This document shows positions 7,779-14,940 of a DNA stretch of 53,290 nucleotides, one piece after another. This DNA comes from Actinospica acidithermotolerans (GTDB taxonomy: Bacteria > Actinomycetota > Actinomycetes > Streptomycetales > Catenulisporaceae): assembly GCF_018139625.1 (NCBI RefSeq), contig NZ_JAGSOH010000041.1, positions 1 to 53,290 of the forward strand, read 5' to 3'. How positions within the stretch are numbered: position 1 is the stretch's first letter; each line of letters opens with the position of its first letter. A model generated the notes under the pieces. It did not search any database and was not told the origin of the DNA. It saw nothing but the letters and a program-made list of their open reading frames with translations. A program made the position numbers and the translations under genes.

Positions 7779-8660
7779 ATGCGCTTGAGCCTGCGATCCG
7801 CCCTGCCCGCCGCCGTCCTCGGCGTGGCCGGCATGGTCACCGCATTCGTCATGGTCCCCGGCGGCCACACCGCCGCGACGGCCAAGCTCGCCGCGTCCTC
7901 GATCCCGACCTACAGCCACGTCGTGATCGTCATGGAGGAGAACCACTCCTACAGCGACATCATCGGCAACAGCAGCGCCCCGTACATGAACACCCTGGCC
8001 GACGGCGGCGCCCTGATGACGTCGTCGTACGCCGTCACCCACCCGAGCGAGCCGAACTACATGGCCCTGTTCGCCGGCAGCACCTTCGGCCTGAGCTCGG
8101 ACAAGTGCCCGGTCAGCGAGGGCAGCACCGCCAACCTCGGCTCCGAGCTGCTGGCGGCCGGCTACACGTTCAAGGGCTACTCGGAGGGCCTGCCCTCGAC
8201 CGGCTCGACGACCTGCACCTCCGGCGAGTACGCCCGCAAGCACTCGCCGTGGATCAACTTCAGCAACGTCCCGGGCTCGGACTCGCTGCCGTTCTCCTCG
8301 TTCCCGGCCTCGTCGAGCTACTCGAGCCTGCCGACCGTGTCCTTCGTCATCCCGAACCTCGAGGACGACATGCACGACGGCACCATCGCCGCGGCCGACA
8401 CCTGGCTGAAGAGCAACCTCTCGGCATACGCCACGTGGGCCAAGAGCAACAACAGCCTGCTGATCGTCACCTGGGACGAGGACGACTACACCGAGAACAA
8501 CCAGGTCCCGACGATCTTCTACGGCGCCGACGTGACCACCGGTACGTACGACGAGACCGTCAACCACTACAACGTGCTCGCGACGCTCGAGACGATGTAC
8601 GGCCTGAGCGAGGCCGGCAACAGCTCGGGTGCCACCACGATCACCGACATCTGGGGCTGA
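7779..8660 (+). CDS. Secreted phosphoesterase (acid phosphatase, PF04185 family)
   Basis: The 293-aa product has a Sec-type signal peptide (MRLSLRSALPAAVLGVAGM, cleavage near HTAATA) and a single phosphoesterase domain. YSHVVIVMEENHSYSDIIG corresponds to the metal/nucleophile region of phospholipase C and acid phosphatases. SYAVTHPSEPNYMALFAGS and VTWDEDDYTENNQVPTIFYG supply further metal ligands. It lacks the DUF756 domains of the larger phospholipase C at 3.0-5.1 kb and resembles AcpA-like acid phosphatases. The upstream 115-bp gap shows GGAG before the ATG and no clear terminator. The substrate is unknown; extracellular phosphate release is likely. Confidence 0.85.
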   Translation: MRLSLRSALPAAVLGVAGMVTAFVMVPGGHTAATAKLAASSIPTYSHVVIVMEENHSYSDIIGNSSAPYMNTLADGGALMTSSYAVTHPSEPNYMALFAGSTFGLSSDKCPVSEGSTANLGSELLAAGYTFKGYSEGLPSTGSTTCTSGEYARKHSPWINFSNVPGSDSLPFSSFPASSSYSSLPTVSFVIPNLEDDMHDGTIAAADTWLKSNLSAYATWAKSNNSLLIVTWDEDDYTENNQVPTIFYGADVTTGTYDETVNHYNVLATLETMYGLSEAGNSSGATTITDIWG

Positions 8661-8710
8661 GCGCCGGACGACCGGCCTGTGGAATCGAGTGCTGAGATAA
8701 CCCTCGCAAA

Positions 8711-9910
8711 GTGATCACGGATCGCCTCCGCCCCTTCCGCCCCCTGCTGCGGATCGGCGCGTCGGCGGCGGCGATCGCGTGCGCGGCGGCGGCAGGCCTG
8801 GCCGTCGCCGCGCACGCCTCCGACCCCGCCCGGCACGTCCTCGACCTGGCCCAGCCGCCAGGCAGCTGCGGCGCGCCCCCGGGCGGCCTCCACGCGGGCC
8901 CGGTGACCTTCCAGGTCACCGACGACTCCCACGACTACGTGAACGTGTACGTCATCGACGACGGCGAGCGCGACAAGGTCTACGCCGAGATCCAGGACCT
9001 GGCCCCGCACGCGACCCTCGCCCTGGACACAGACCTCGGCGCCGGCATCTACGCCGTCCGCTGCGTCTTCAGCGACGGAAAGATCGGCACGTCCGCCGCC
9101 ATCAGCGTCACCGGCACCACGGATGCCGCCGTCCCCGGCTACCGCGCGATGCCGGACCTCGACCTGCAGGCCCCGGTCCACGAATACACCAGATGGGTCG
9201 AGTCCCAGCTCCCGAAGCTCCTCGCCGACAGCCGCACGCTGGACGCCGACGTGGCCCGCGGCGACCTGGCGGAAGCCAAACAGGCGTGGCTCACCGCCCA
9301 CCTCGACTACGAGCGCCTGGGCGCCGCCTACAACGCCTTCGGCGACTTCGACGGGGAGCTGGACGGCATGGCCGGCGGCCTGCCCCGCGGCGTGACCGAC
9401 GGCAGCTGGACCGGCTTCTTCGCCATCGAATACGCCCTCTGGCACGATCAGGCGCCGGCGAAGGTCCGCGCCCTCACCAAGTCCCTCGTCGCCTCCGTGG
9501 CCGCGCTGCAGCAGGACTTCCCCAGCGAGGAGATCGACCCCGGCGACCTCTCGCTGCGGGCCCACGAGATCCTCGAGAACGCCCTGCAGTTCCAGCTCAC
9601 CGGCATCGCCGACTACGGCAGCGGCACGGTGCTCGCCACCGTCGAGGCGAATACCGAGGGCACAGCGGAGTTGCTGAGCGTCCTCGCGCCCCTCATCACC
9701 CGCTCCGACCCGCAGCTCCTGACGTCGGCGAGGCAGGGCCTGGCGGCACTCCAGCACGTCCTCGCGGCGGACGTGGACGCCAGGGGGACGTGGCGCCCCG
9801 TATCAGCCCTCGACAGCGCCCAGCGGCAGCGCCTCGACGCCGACCTGGGCCAGGTGCTCGAGACCCTGTCCGGAGTCCCGGCGCTGCTCTACCCGAGAAC
9901 CGGCGCGTAG
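8711..9910 (+). CDS. efeO: EfeO-type iron-uptake periplasmic/cell-surface protein (M75 imelysin family)
   Basis: The 399-aa product has a signal-like hydrophobic N-terminus (residues 15-37). A cupredoxin-like beta domain (about 45-135) is followed by the helical EfeO/imelysin M75 domain: RWVESQLPKLLADSRTLDADV, then AYNAFGDFDGELDGMAGG, then GFFAIEYALWHDQ, and the AHEILENALQFQLTG motif. In EfeUOB systems this protein hands iron to the EfeU permease, with EfeB as the haem peroxidase partner. Neither EfeU nor EfeB is present nearby, so it is an orphan here. The start is GTG at 8711; a GATAAC box lies 9 bases upstream and no strong Shine-Dalgarno is seen. Confidence 0.88.
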   Translation: MITDRLRPFRPLLRIGASAAAIACAAAAGLAVAAHASDPARHVLDLAQPPGSCGAPPGGLHAGPVTFQVTDDSHDYVNVYVIDDGERDKVYAEIQDLAPHATLALDTDLGAGIYAVRCVFSDGKIGTSAAISVTGTTDAAVPGYRAMPDLDLQAPVHEYTRWVESQLPKLLADSRTLDADVARGDLAEAKQAWLTAHLDYERLGAAYNAFGDFDGELDGMAGGLPRGVTDGSWTGFFAIEYALWHDQAPAKVRALTKSLVASVAALQQDFPSEEIDPGDLSLRAHEILENALQFQLTGIADYGSGTVLATVEANTEGTAELLSVLAPLITRSDPQLLTSARQGLAALQHVLAADVDARGTWRPVSALDSAQRQRLDADLGQVLETLSGVPALLYPRTGA

Positions 9911-9956
9911 CAGGGAAACGGCTGCGTGGCAGCGCCCGAATCTCTACGATCGGTCT

Positions 9957-10304
9957 ATGGACCTCGAAACCGCTCAGCGCATCGAACGCCTCGAAGCCCA
10001 GGTGGCCATGCTCATCCACCACCTGGGCCTGAACGGACGCGAGGAATTCCTGCCGCCGCCCCCGTACCTCCCGCCGCCCGGAGCCCCGACGGCGTTCGAG
10101 CCGCAGGACGCGGTGGTGGGCATGGGCACGGGTATGGGCAGCATGCCGAGGGACCCGCGGCTGCCCCCCGCGTTCTTCGAGGCGATGGCCGCCAACAAGA
10201 AGATCCAGGCCATCAAGATCTACCGAGAGAACACCGGCGTCGGGCTCAAGGAAGCCAAGGACTACGTCGACTCGCTCGACCCGAACTACCGGAAGCGGCG
10301 ATAG
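9957..10304 (+). CDS. Small protein with a ribosomal L7/L12 C-terminal-like domain
   Basis: The 115-aa product has an N-terminal coiled-coil segment (RIERLEAQVAMLIHHLGL), a proline-rich linker, and a C-terminal NKKIQAIKIYRENTGVGLKEAKDYVDSL that closely resembles the bL12 C-terminal domain (K-I-x-x-I-K-x-x-R-x-x-T-G-x-G-L-K-E-A-K). It is not the ribosomal stalk protein itself, which lacks this linker and sits in rplJL. Such domains can recruit translation GTPases or act as generic binding modules; the function is unknown. TACGAT at 9945-9950 lies 6 bases before the ATG, so it is probably leaderless. Confidence 0.8.
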   Translation: MDLETAQRIERLEAQVAMLIHHLGLNGREEFLPPPPYLPPPGAPTAFEPQDAVVGMGTGMGSMPRDPRLPPAFFEAMAANKKIQAIKIYRENTGVGLKEAKDYVDSLDPNYRKRR

Positions 10305-10358
10305 GCGCGATTCCGCGGAGTATGGACCTGATCTGCCAAAGCGCCTACCATCAGGACC

Positions 10359-11135
10359 ATGACTTCGGGGGAAGACTTGGTGCTGATCGCACTCGTGCCG
10401 CGTAGCGGGAGGATACGGGAGGCGGATCGGCTCAAGTACGCCCTGCGCGCTTCGGTTCTCGTCGACCTGGCGCTCGCGCACCGAATCACGATGAACGCCA
10501 ACAGGATCAAGGTGCTCGACGCGGCGAGGACCGGGGACGGCCGGCTGGACAGCGCCCTTGCCTCGCTCAGCGCGAACAGCGCACCCACGCTGGGCAGCTG
10601 GATCAAAGACACCCCGGCAGGCTTCGGGATGGTCAACAGGTACCTGTCGATCCTGGCTGATCAAGGCGTGCTCCATCTCGAACGCCACCGCGGCCGGCTG
10701 GCGGCACCCATGCTCGCCACGCTGCTGGATCCGGCGCGGCGCGATGCCGCCGTGGCCCGGATCAACCGCGTCGCCCGCGGCCGTGAGAGCGACGATGCAG
10801 ATCGCGCGCTCGCCGGGCTTATCCACGCCTGCGGCCTGGACCGGCACCTCTACAGGTTCTCGCCGTTGGCGCGCATGCGGATCTCCCGGCTTCGCAGTTA
10901 CCAGGAGGTCGCCGACTCCGCGGCTTCCAGTGCCGCCGTCGAGGAAGCCGCCGTGGCGCAGATCGTTGCCCAGGCGGTTTCCGACGGGATCGCACAACTG
11001 ACCGCGGAGTTGGGGAAGCTGCTGCGATACGAGTATCGGATCGAGCACACGGGTGCGATCGACCACCACGGGACGTCGCCGAGCCACCACGGCGGATATG
11101 GGGACTCGGGTTCGGGACATCACCACGGTCACTGA
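10359..11135 (+). CDS. GPP34 (GOLPH3/Vps74-like) family phosphoprotein
   Basis: The 258-aa product carries the GPP34 fold signature: LVLIALVPRSGRIREADRLKYALRASVLVDLALAHRI is split over residues 7-43, followed by a helical body with LLDPARRDAAVARI. Eukaryotic members bind phosphatidylinositol-4-phosphate and Golgi glycosyltransferases. Actinomycete genomes hold many copies, often linked to membrane or secondary metabolism, with no settled role. The last 25 residues are rich in His and Gly (HHG, HHHGH), unusual for the family and possibly metal-binding. TACCAT at 10346-10351 lies 7 bases before the ATG, pointing to a leaderless mRNA. It converges with the HEAT-repeat gene after only 18 bases. 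Confidence 0.82.
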   Translation: MTSGEDLVLIALVPRSGRIREADRLKYALRASVLVDLALAHRITMNANRIKVLDAARTGDGRLDSALASLSANSAPTLGSWIKDTPAGFGMVNRYLSILADQGVLHLERHRGRLAAPMLATLLDPARRDAAVARINRVARGRESDDADRALAGLIHACGLDRHLYRFSPLARMRISRLRSYQEVADSAASSAAVEEAAVAQIVAQAVSDGIAQLTAELGKLLRYEYRIEHTGAIDHHGTSPSHHGGYGDSGSGHHHGH

Positions 11136-11153
11136 CCGAGCCTCGCAAAGGGC

Positions 11154-11969
11154 TCAGCCGCCGCACGCCTCTATGGCGCGGTCCAGGTCGATGTCGAGCA
11201 GGCCGGCGTCCTTGAGGCCGTTCAGGGTGGGCAGCAGCTCCGGGTCGGCCAGAGCGCCGGCCGCCTCGAAGTAGAGCCTGCCGACGGACAGCTGCGGCAG
11301 CACCCGCTGGAGGACCGGGAGCACGCGGGCGTCCTTGCGGCGGGCGAGCGCGTAGGCGGCCTCGGCGGCGGTGTTGTCGTCCGCGTCGAACAGCAGGCGG
11401 GCCAGGGCGTCGCGCAGCTCCGGGGTGTCGTTCTCGCGCACGCCGAGGGCGAAGGCGGCCCAGTCGCGCACGTCGGAGTCCTCGTCGCGGAGCATGGCGG
11501 TGAGCACGTCGACGGCCCGCTGCGGCAGCGGGTCGATGCCGACCGGGATGCCGCGGGCCACCTGCCAGCGCACGACCGCGTCCTCGTCCGCGGCGAAGCG
11601 CAGGAGCGGCTCGAGCACCCGCGCGTCGTCGACGATGCAGGCCAGCGCGTTGGCGGCGGCGCGGCGCAGCTTCAGCCCGGCCCGGGCTGCGCCCTCCAGC
11701 GGCACCGCGTCCGCGGCCTCGATCAGCGGCTGCACGTGCCAGTCGAAGCGGTGCGCCTGCACGGCGAGCAGGTCGAACCCGAGCGCCCGCACCGACTCGT
11801 CGTCCTCGGCCCAGAACGCCTGCGCGAGACCGAGCCGGTTCGCCGTCGAGTCGAGCGCCGCGAAGACCTCCTCCATCTGATCGAAGTGCGCCTCGCTGGA
11901 CTGCTCGTCGTCCTCGTCGTAGTCGAGCAGCCTGGCCAGCAGGTCGGGCGGAAGCGGGAGCGTGGACAT
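11154..11969 (-). CDS. HEAT-repeat protein
   Basis: The 271-aa product is an all-helical solenoid of HEAT or PBS-lyase type. Recognisable repeats include RRAAANALACIVDDARVLEPLL, VLTAMLRDEDSDVRDWAAFALG and ALARLLFDADDNTAAEAAYALAR, with the D-x-x-V-R-x-x-A-A-x-A-L pattern. The N-terminal 30 residues are acidic. Such proteins usually act as protein-interaction scaffolds, and none of the neighbours suggests a partner. ATG at 11969; the opposite strand holds a divergent acetyltransferase gene 100 bases away. Confidence 0.8.
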   Translation of the reverse strand: MSTLPLPPDLLARLLDYDEDDEQSSEAHFDQMEEVFAALDSTANRLGLAQAFWAEDDESVRALGFDLLAVQAHRFDWHVQPLIEAADAVPLEGAARAGLKLRRAAANALACIVDDARVLEPLLRFAADEDAVVRWQVARGIPVGIDPLPQRAVDVLTAMLRDEDSDVRDWAAFALGVRENDTPELRDALARLLFDADDNTAAEAAYALARRKDARVLPVLQRVLPQLSVGRLYFEAAGALADPELLPTLNGLKDAGLLDIDLDRAIEACGG

Positions 11970-12056
11970 GTGCCCCAGTGTGGCACCGAGATCGCCACCG
12001 CGGCGACGCGGCCGCGGCCGCTGTTAATCCATTGGCCTGGTCCGCCGACGTCGGCG

Positions 12057-12062
12057 TACGGT
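12057..12062 (+). promoter_or_regulatory. -10 box TACGGT for the acetyltransferase gene
   Basis: TACGGT is followed by seven bases and the ATG at 12070, with TTGGCC at 12032-12037 as a distant -35 candidate (19-base spacer). The layout implies a leaderless transcript and supports ATG 12070 over the GTG at 12061. Confidence 0.4.
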
Positions 12063-12069
12063 GACGGCC

Positions 12070-12666
12070 ATGACAACCGCCCCGCCGACGTGCGATTTCA
12101 CCGAAGTCGTGCTCCGCACCGAGCGGCTGATCCTGCGCCCGTGGACGGAGGCGGACATCGACGCGATCGCCGCCGCGTGCCAGGATCCGCTGATCCAGTC
12201 CTACGTGCCGGTACCGGTGCCCTACGAGCGCGAGCACGCCGAGCACTACGTCCGCGAGAGCTCGCCGCGGGGTCGGGCGGCCGGCACGGACGTCGTGTTC
12301 GGGGTCTTCCTCGCCGCGACCGGAGAGCCGGTCGCGGCCGTGGGCCTGCACCGGATCGCGGGGCTGGGCAGCGCGTGCGGCGGCGAGGGGGAGATCGGCT
12401 ACTGGACGGCGCCGGGGGCGCGCGGCCGCGGGTACATGACCGAGGCGGTGCGCGGGGTGTGCCGCTGGGCCTTCGCGGAGCTCGGGCTCGCCCGCGTCGA
12501 GTGGCGGGCGGTCGCCGGAAACACGGCCTCGTGGCGCGTCGTCGAGAAGGCCGGCTTCGTCCGGGAGGGCACGCTGCGCGCCTTCCTGGTTCATCGCGGA
12601 GTGCGCAAGGACGCCTGGATCGGCTCCCTGCTGCGCGCCGAGTGGGGACTCGAAGGAACCGAGTGA
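12070..12666 (+). CDS. GNAT N-acetyltransferase, RimJ/RimL type
   Basis: The 198-aa product shows the RimJ/RimL-like pattern: LRTERLILRPWTEADIDAI at the N-terminus, then the acetyl-CoA pyrophosphate loop GEIGYWTAPGARGRGYMTEA (R-G-x-G-Y/A core), followed by VEWRAVAGNTASWRVVEKAGF and EGTLRAF. It should transfer acetyl from acetyl-CoA to an amino group of a protein N-terminus or a small molecule; the substrate is not determined. It is divergent from the HEAT-repeat gene. No Shine-Dalgarno is seen. Confidence 0.87.
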   Translation: MTTAPPTCDFTEVVLRTERLILRPWTEADIDAIAAACQDPLIQSYVPVPVPYEREHAEHYVRESSPRGRAAGTDVVFGVFLAATGEPVAAVGLHRIAGLGSACGGEGEIGYWTAPGARGRGYMTEAVRGVCRWAFAELGLARVEWRAVAGNTASWRVVEKAGFVREGTLRAFLVHRGVRKDAWIGSLLRAEWGLEGTE

Positions 12667-12735
12667 ATCCGGGGGACTCAGGGGGAAACTCTCCCGTCTG
12701 CGCACTTCAGAGGCGTTCCGGGTAGATCGCGGTCC

Positions 12736-12774
12736 GGTGAGGCAAAGTTCACCGAAAGTTTTTGGATTTCGGTG
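12736..12774 (+). promoter_or_regulatory. Overlapping, mutually exclusive hairpins upstream of the glycosyltransferase gene
   Basis: CACCGAAA (12750-12757) and TTTCGGTG (12767-12774) form a perfect 8-bp stem with a 9-base T-rich loop. GGTGA (12736-12740) can instead pair with TCACC (12749-12753), which uses the same bases. The structure lies in the 153-bp gap between the acetyltransferase and the glycosyltransferase. It may be a terminator for the former or a leader element for the latter. Confidence 0.4.
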
Positions 12775-12819
12775 CGCCGACAACGCCCATTTCGCAGCGG
12801 CGTCGTTCACGATGTGCCA

Positions 12820-14091
12820 ATGACCGGTTCAATGCGGGTGCTCTCGATCTACGAGGGCTTCTTCAGCGGCGGCGCGCGCATCCTGCACACGGATGTGCTC
12901 TCCGGCCTGCACGGGCGCCGCGGTCAGCAGCACAGCCTGCTGAGCATTCACAGCGAAGTGCGCCGCGAGGCGACCTACCAGCCGATGCACGAGGACGCGT
13001 GCTACCGGCGGTTGACGGCCCAGGGCCTCGCGGTGGACACGCTGGGGCGCGGCGCCGACGAGCGCACGCCCTACACCGCCGGCGAGATCGAGCGGCTCTC
13101 CGCCCTCGCCGCGCAGACGGACGTGATCCTCACCCTCAAGGAGCAGCCTCTGGGCCTGGTCAACCGGGCCGACCTGCACGGTCGGCCGGTGATCACGTGC
13201 CTGCACCGCTCCGATCCGGAGAACCAGGGGCCGGCCTTCGAGGAGCTGCGCCGGGCGGCCTTCGGCGGGCAGCTGGCCGCCGCGGTCTGCTGCGCGGAGT
13301 CCACCCGCGACGCGTACGCGGCGGCGGGCGTTCCGGAGGAGCTGCTGCACGTCATCCCCAACGGGGTGGACCTGCGGCGGTTCAAGCCCAGCCGCCGCGG
13401 CCGGGCCGTGGTGCGCGCCTCGCTGGGCATCCCGGCCGAGGCGCCCGTCGTGGTCTTCGCCGCCCGGTACGACCGGATGAAGAACGTCCCGCTCTTCCTG
13501 GCCGCCGCGCGCGAGTTCCTCGACCTGCGGCCGGACGCGCACGTGATGCTCTGCGGCGCCGGGATGACCCCGGCCAACCAGGGGCTGCTCGCGGACCTCG
13601 CCGCGCTCGGGCTGGCCGCGGAGCGCGGCCGGGTGCACCTGCTCGGGGTGCGCGGCGACCCGGAGGCGATCTACGCGGCGGCCGACGTGGTCGCGCTCAC
13701 CTCCGCGTTCGGCGAGGCGGCCCCGCTGTGCCTGATCGAGGGCATGCTCTGCGGCGCGGTCCCGGTGGCCACGGACGTCGGCGACTGCGCCTCGATCGTC
13801 GCCGGGCACGGCCTGATCGCCGAGCCGGAGCCCGCCGCGCTGGCGCACGCCTGGATCGAGGCGCTCGGCCAGCACGCCCACTTCTTCCAGGCGATGACCC
13901 GCAACCGCTACAAGTTCAGCAGAACCCGGATGATCATGGCGTACGGCTCGCTGATCCGGAAGACGCACCGCAAGTCCGTCCGGGTGCTGATTCCGGCCGG
14001 CGCGGCGGCGGGTAAGGGTTCGGTGACGCTCACCGCGGCTTCACTGACCGTACCGCCGCCCGTGGCGCTGGAGCCGTTCCGGGTGGCGTAG
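12820..14091 (+). CDS. Family 4-type glycosyltransferase
   Basis: The product (423 aa from ATG 12820) has a GT-B layout: MRVLSIYEGFFSGGARILH at the N-terminal glycine loop, the inter-domain VIPNGVDLRRFKPS, the start of the nucleotide-sugar domain APVVVFAARYDRMKNVPLFL, and the GT4 E-x7-E region SAFGEAAPLCLIEGMLCGAVPVATDVG. It should move a sugar from an activated donor onto a lipid, polymer or metabolite in the cytoplasm. ATG 12832 (MRVLSIYEG) is an equally good start, and an in-frame GTG at 12772 lies inside a hairpin. The C-terminal 60 residues are basic and poorly conserved-looking. No other cell-wall genes are adjacent. Confidence 0.85.
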   Translation: MTGSMRVLSIYEGFFSGGARILHTDVLSGLHGRRGQQHSLLSIHSEVRREATYQPMHEDACYRRLTAQGLAVDTLGRGADERTPYTAGEIERLSALAAQTDVILTLKEQPLGLVNRADLHGRPVITCLHRSDPENQGPAFEELRRAAFGGQLAAAVCCAESTRDAYAAAGVPEELLHVIPNGVDLRRFKPSRRGRAVVRASLGIPAEAPVVVFAARYDRMKNVPLFLAAAREFLDLRPDAHVMLCGAGMTPANQGLLADLAALGLAAERGRVHLLGVRGDPEAIYAAADVVALTSAFGEAAPLCLIEGMLCGAVPVATDVGDCASIVAGHGLIAEPEPAALAHAWIEALGQHAHFFQAMTRNRYKFSRTRMIMAYGSLIRKTHRKSVRVLIPAGAAAGKGSVTLTAASLTVPPPVALEPFRVA

Positions 14092-14154
14092 GCTGCCCGG
14101 AAATCTTCAGCCACGGGGGTTGAGGGCACAGCGGACTGCGGAAGGTCGCCAGCG

Positions 14155-14862
14155 GTGAGTCAGGACGTCACATTGCTCGATGGCCTGCTGCCCGACCGGG
14201 TCCGCTGGGCCCAGGCGGTCATCCCCGAAGCGCCCGCGGGCGGCGCGGCCCCGGACGCCGGATACCCCGAGACCATAGAGGCCGGGCTCTTCCCGGAGGA
14301 GCGCGAGCACATCGCCCGGGCGGTGGCAAAGCGCCGGGTCGAGTTCGCCGCGGTACGCCGCTGCGCCCGGCGCGCCCTGCAGGAGCTCGGCTACCCCCCG
14401 GTGCCGATCCTGCCGGGCGAGCAGCGCGAGCCGCAGTGGCCCGAGGGCGTCGTGGGCAGCATGACGCACTGCGCGGGCTACTGCGCGGCGGCGGTGGCCC
14501 GCGCGGACGAGATCGCCGCGCTGGGCATCGACGCCGAGGTGCACGCGCCGCTGCCCGAGGGCGTGCTCGACCTGGTCTCGCTCGCCGCGGAGCGGGAGCG
14601 GCTGGCCGCGCTCGCCGAGGGCGTGCCGAACGCGGTGCACTGGGACCGGGTGCTGTTCAGCGCCAAGGAGTCGGTGTACAAGGCGTGGTTCCCGCTCACC
14701 CGCCGCTGGCTCGGCTTCGAGGAGGCCGACATCGAGCTGCGGCTCGACGGAACCTTCGAGGCCAGGCTGCTCACCGGGGACGCCGGGGCCCCGCGCGGCT
14801 TCGCCGGCCGCTGGGCGGTGTCCGCCGGCCTCATCGCGACGGCGGTCGGCGAGGTGGTCTGA
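14155..14862 (+). CDS. 4'-phosphopantetheinyl transferase, Sfp/EntD type
   Basis: The 235-aa product activates carrier proteins by moving 4'-phosphopantetheine from coenzyme A to a Ser. Diagnostic motifs are GSMTHCAGYCAAAVAR (residues about 102-117), the Mg-binding GIDAE at 124-128, and FSAKESVYKAWFP at 168-180 with the catalytic Lys-Glu-Ser. The family pattern W-D-x-x-x-x-F-S-x-K-E-S is complete. The start is GTG at 14155. Enzymes of this group serve peptide and polyketide synthases or siderophore systems in trans; none is present in this window. Confidence 0.92.
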   Translation: MSQDVTLLDGLLPDRVRWAQAVIPEAPAGGAAPDAGYPETIEAGLFPEEREHIARAVAKRRVEFAAVRRCARRALQELGYPPVPILPGEQREPQWPEGVVGSMTHCAGYCAAAVARADEIAALGIDAEVHAPLPEGVLDLVSLAAERERLAALAEGVPNAVHWDRVLFSAKESVYKAWFPLTRRWLGFEEADIELRLDGTFEARLLTGDAGAPRGFAGRWAVSAGLIATAVGEVV

Positions 14863-14940
14863 TGGTCGGCGAGATCCGTTCTAGACTCGACGCGGCCAAC
14901 CCCGTGCGACGAATCAGCCAGATCCGACGAGGAGTCTCGC

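Noticed and set aside
14155..14862. Phosphopantetheinyl transferase as a sign of a polyketide/peptide cluster
   Set aside because: No synthase, carrier-protein or siderophore genes occur in the window; these enzymes often act in trans.
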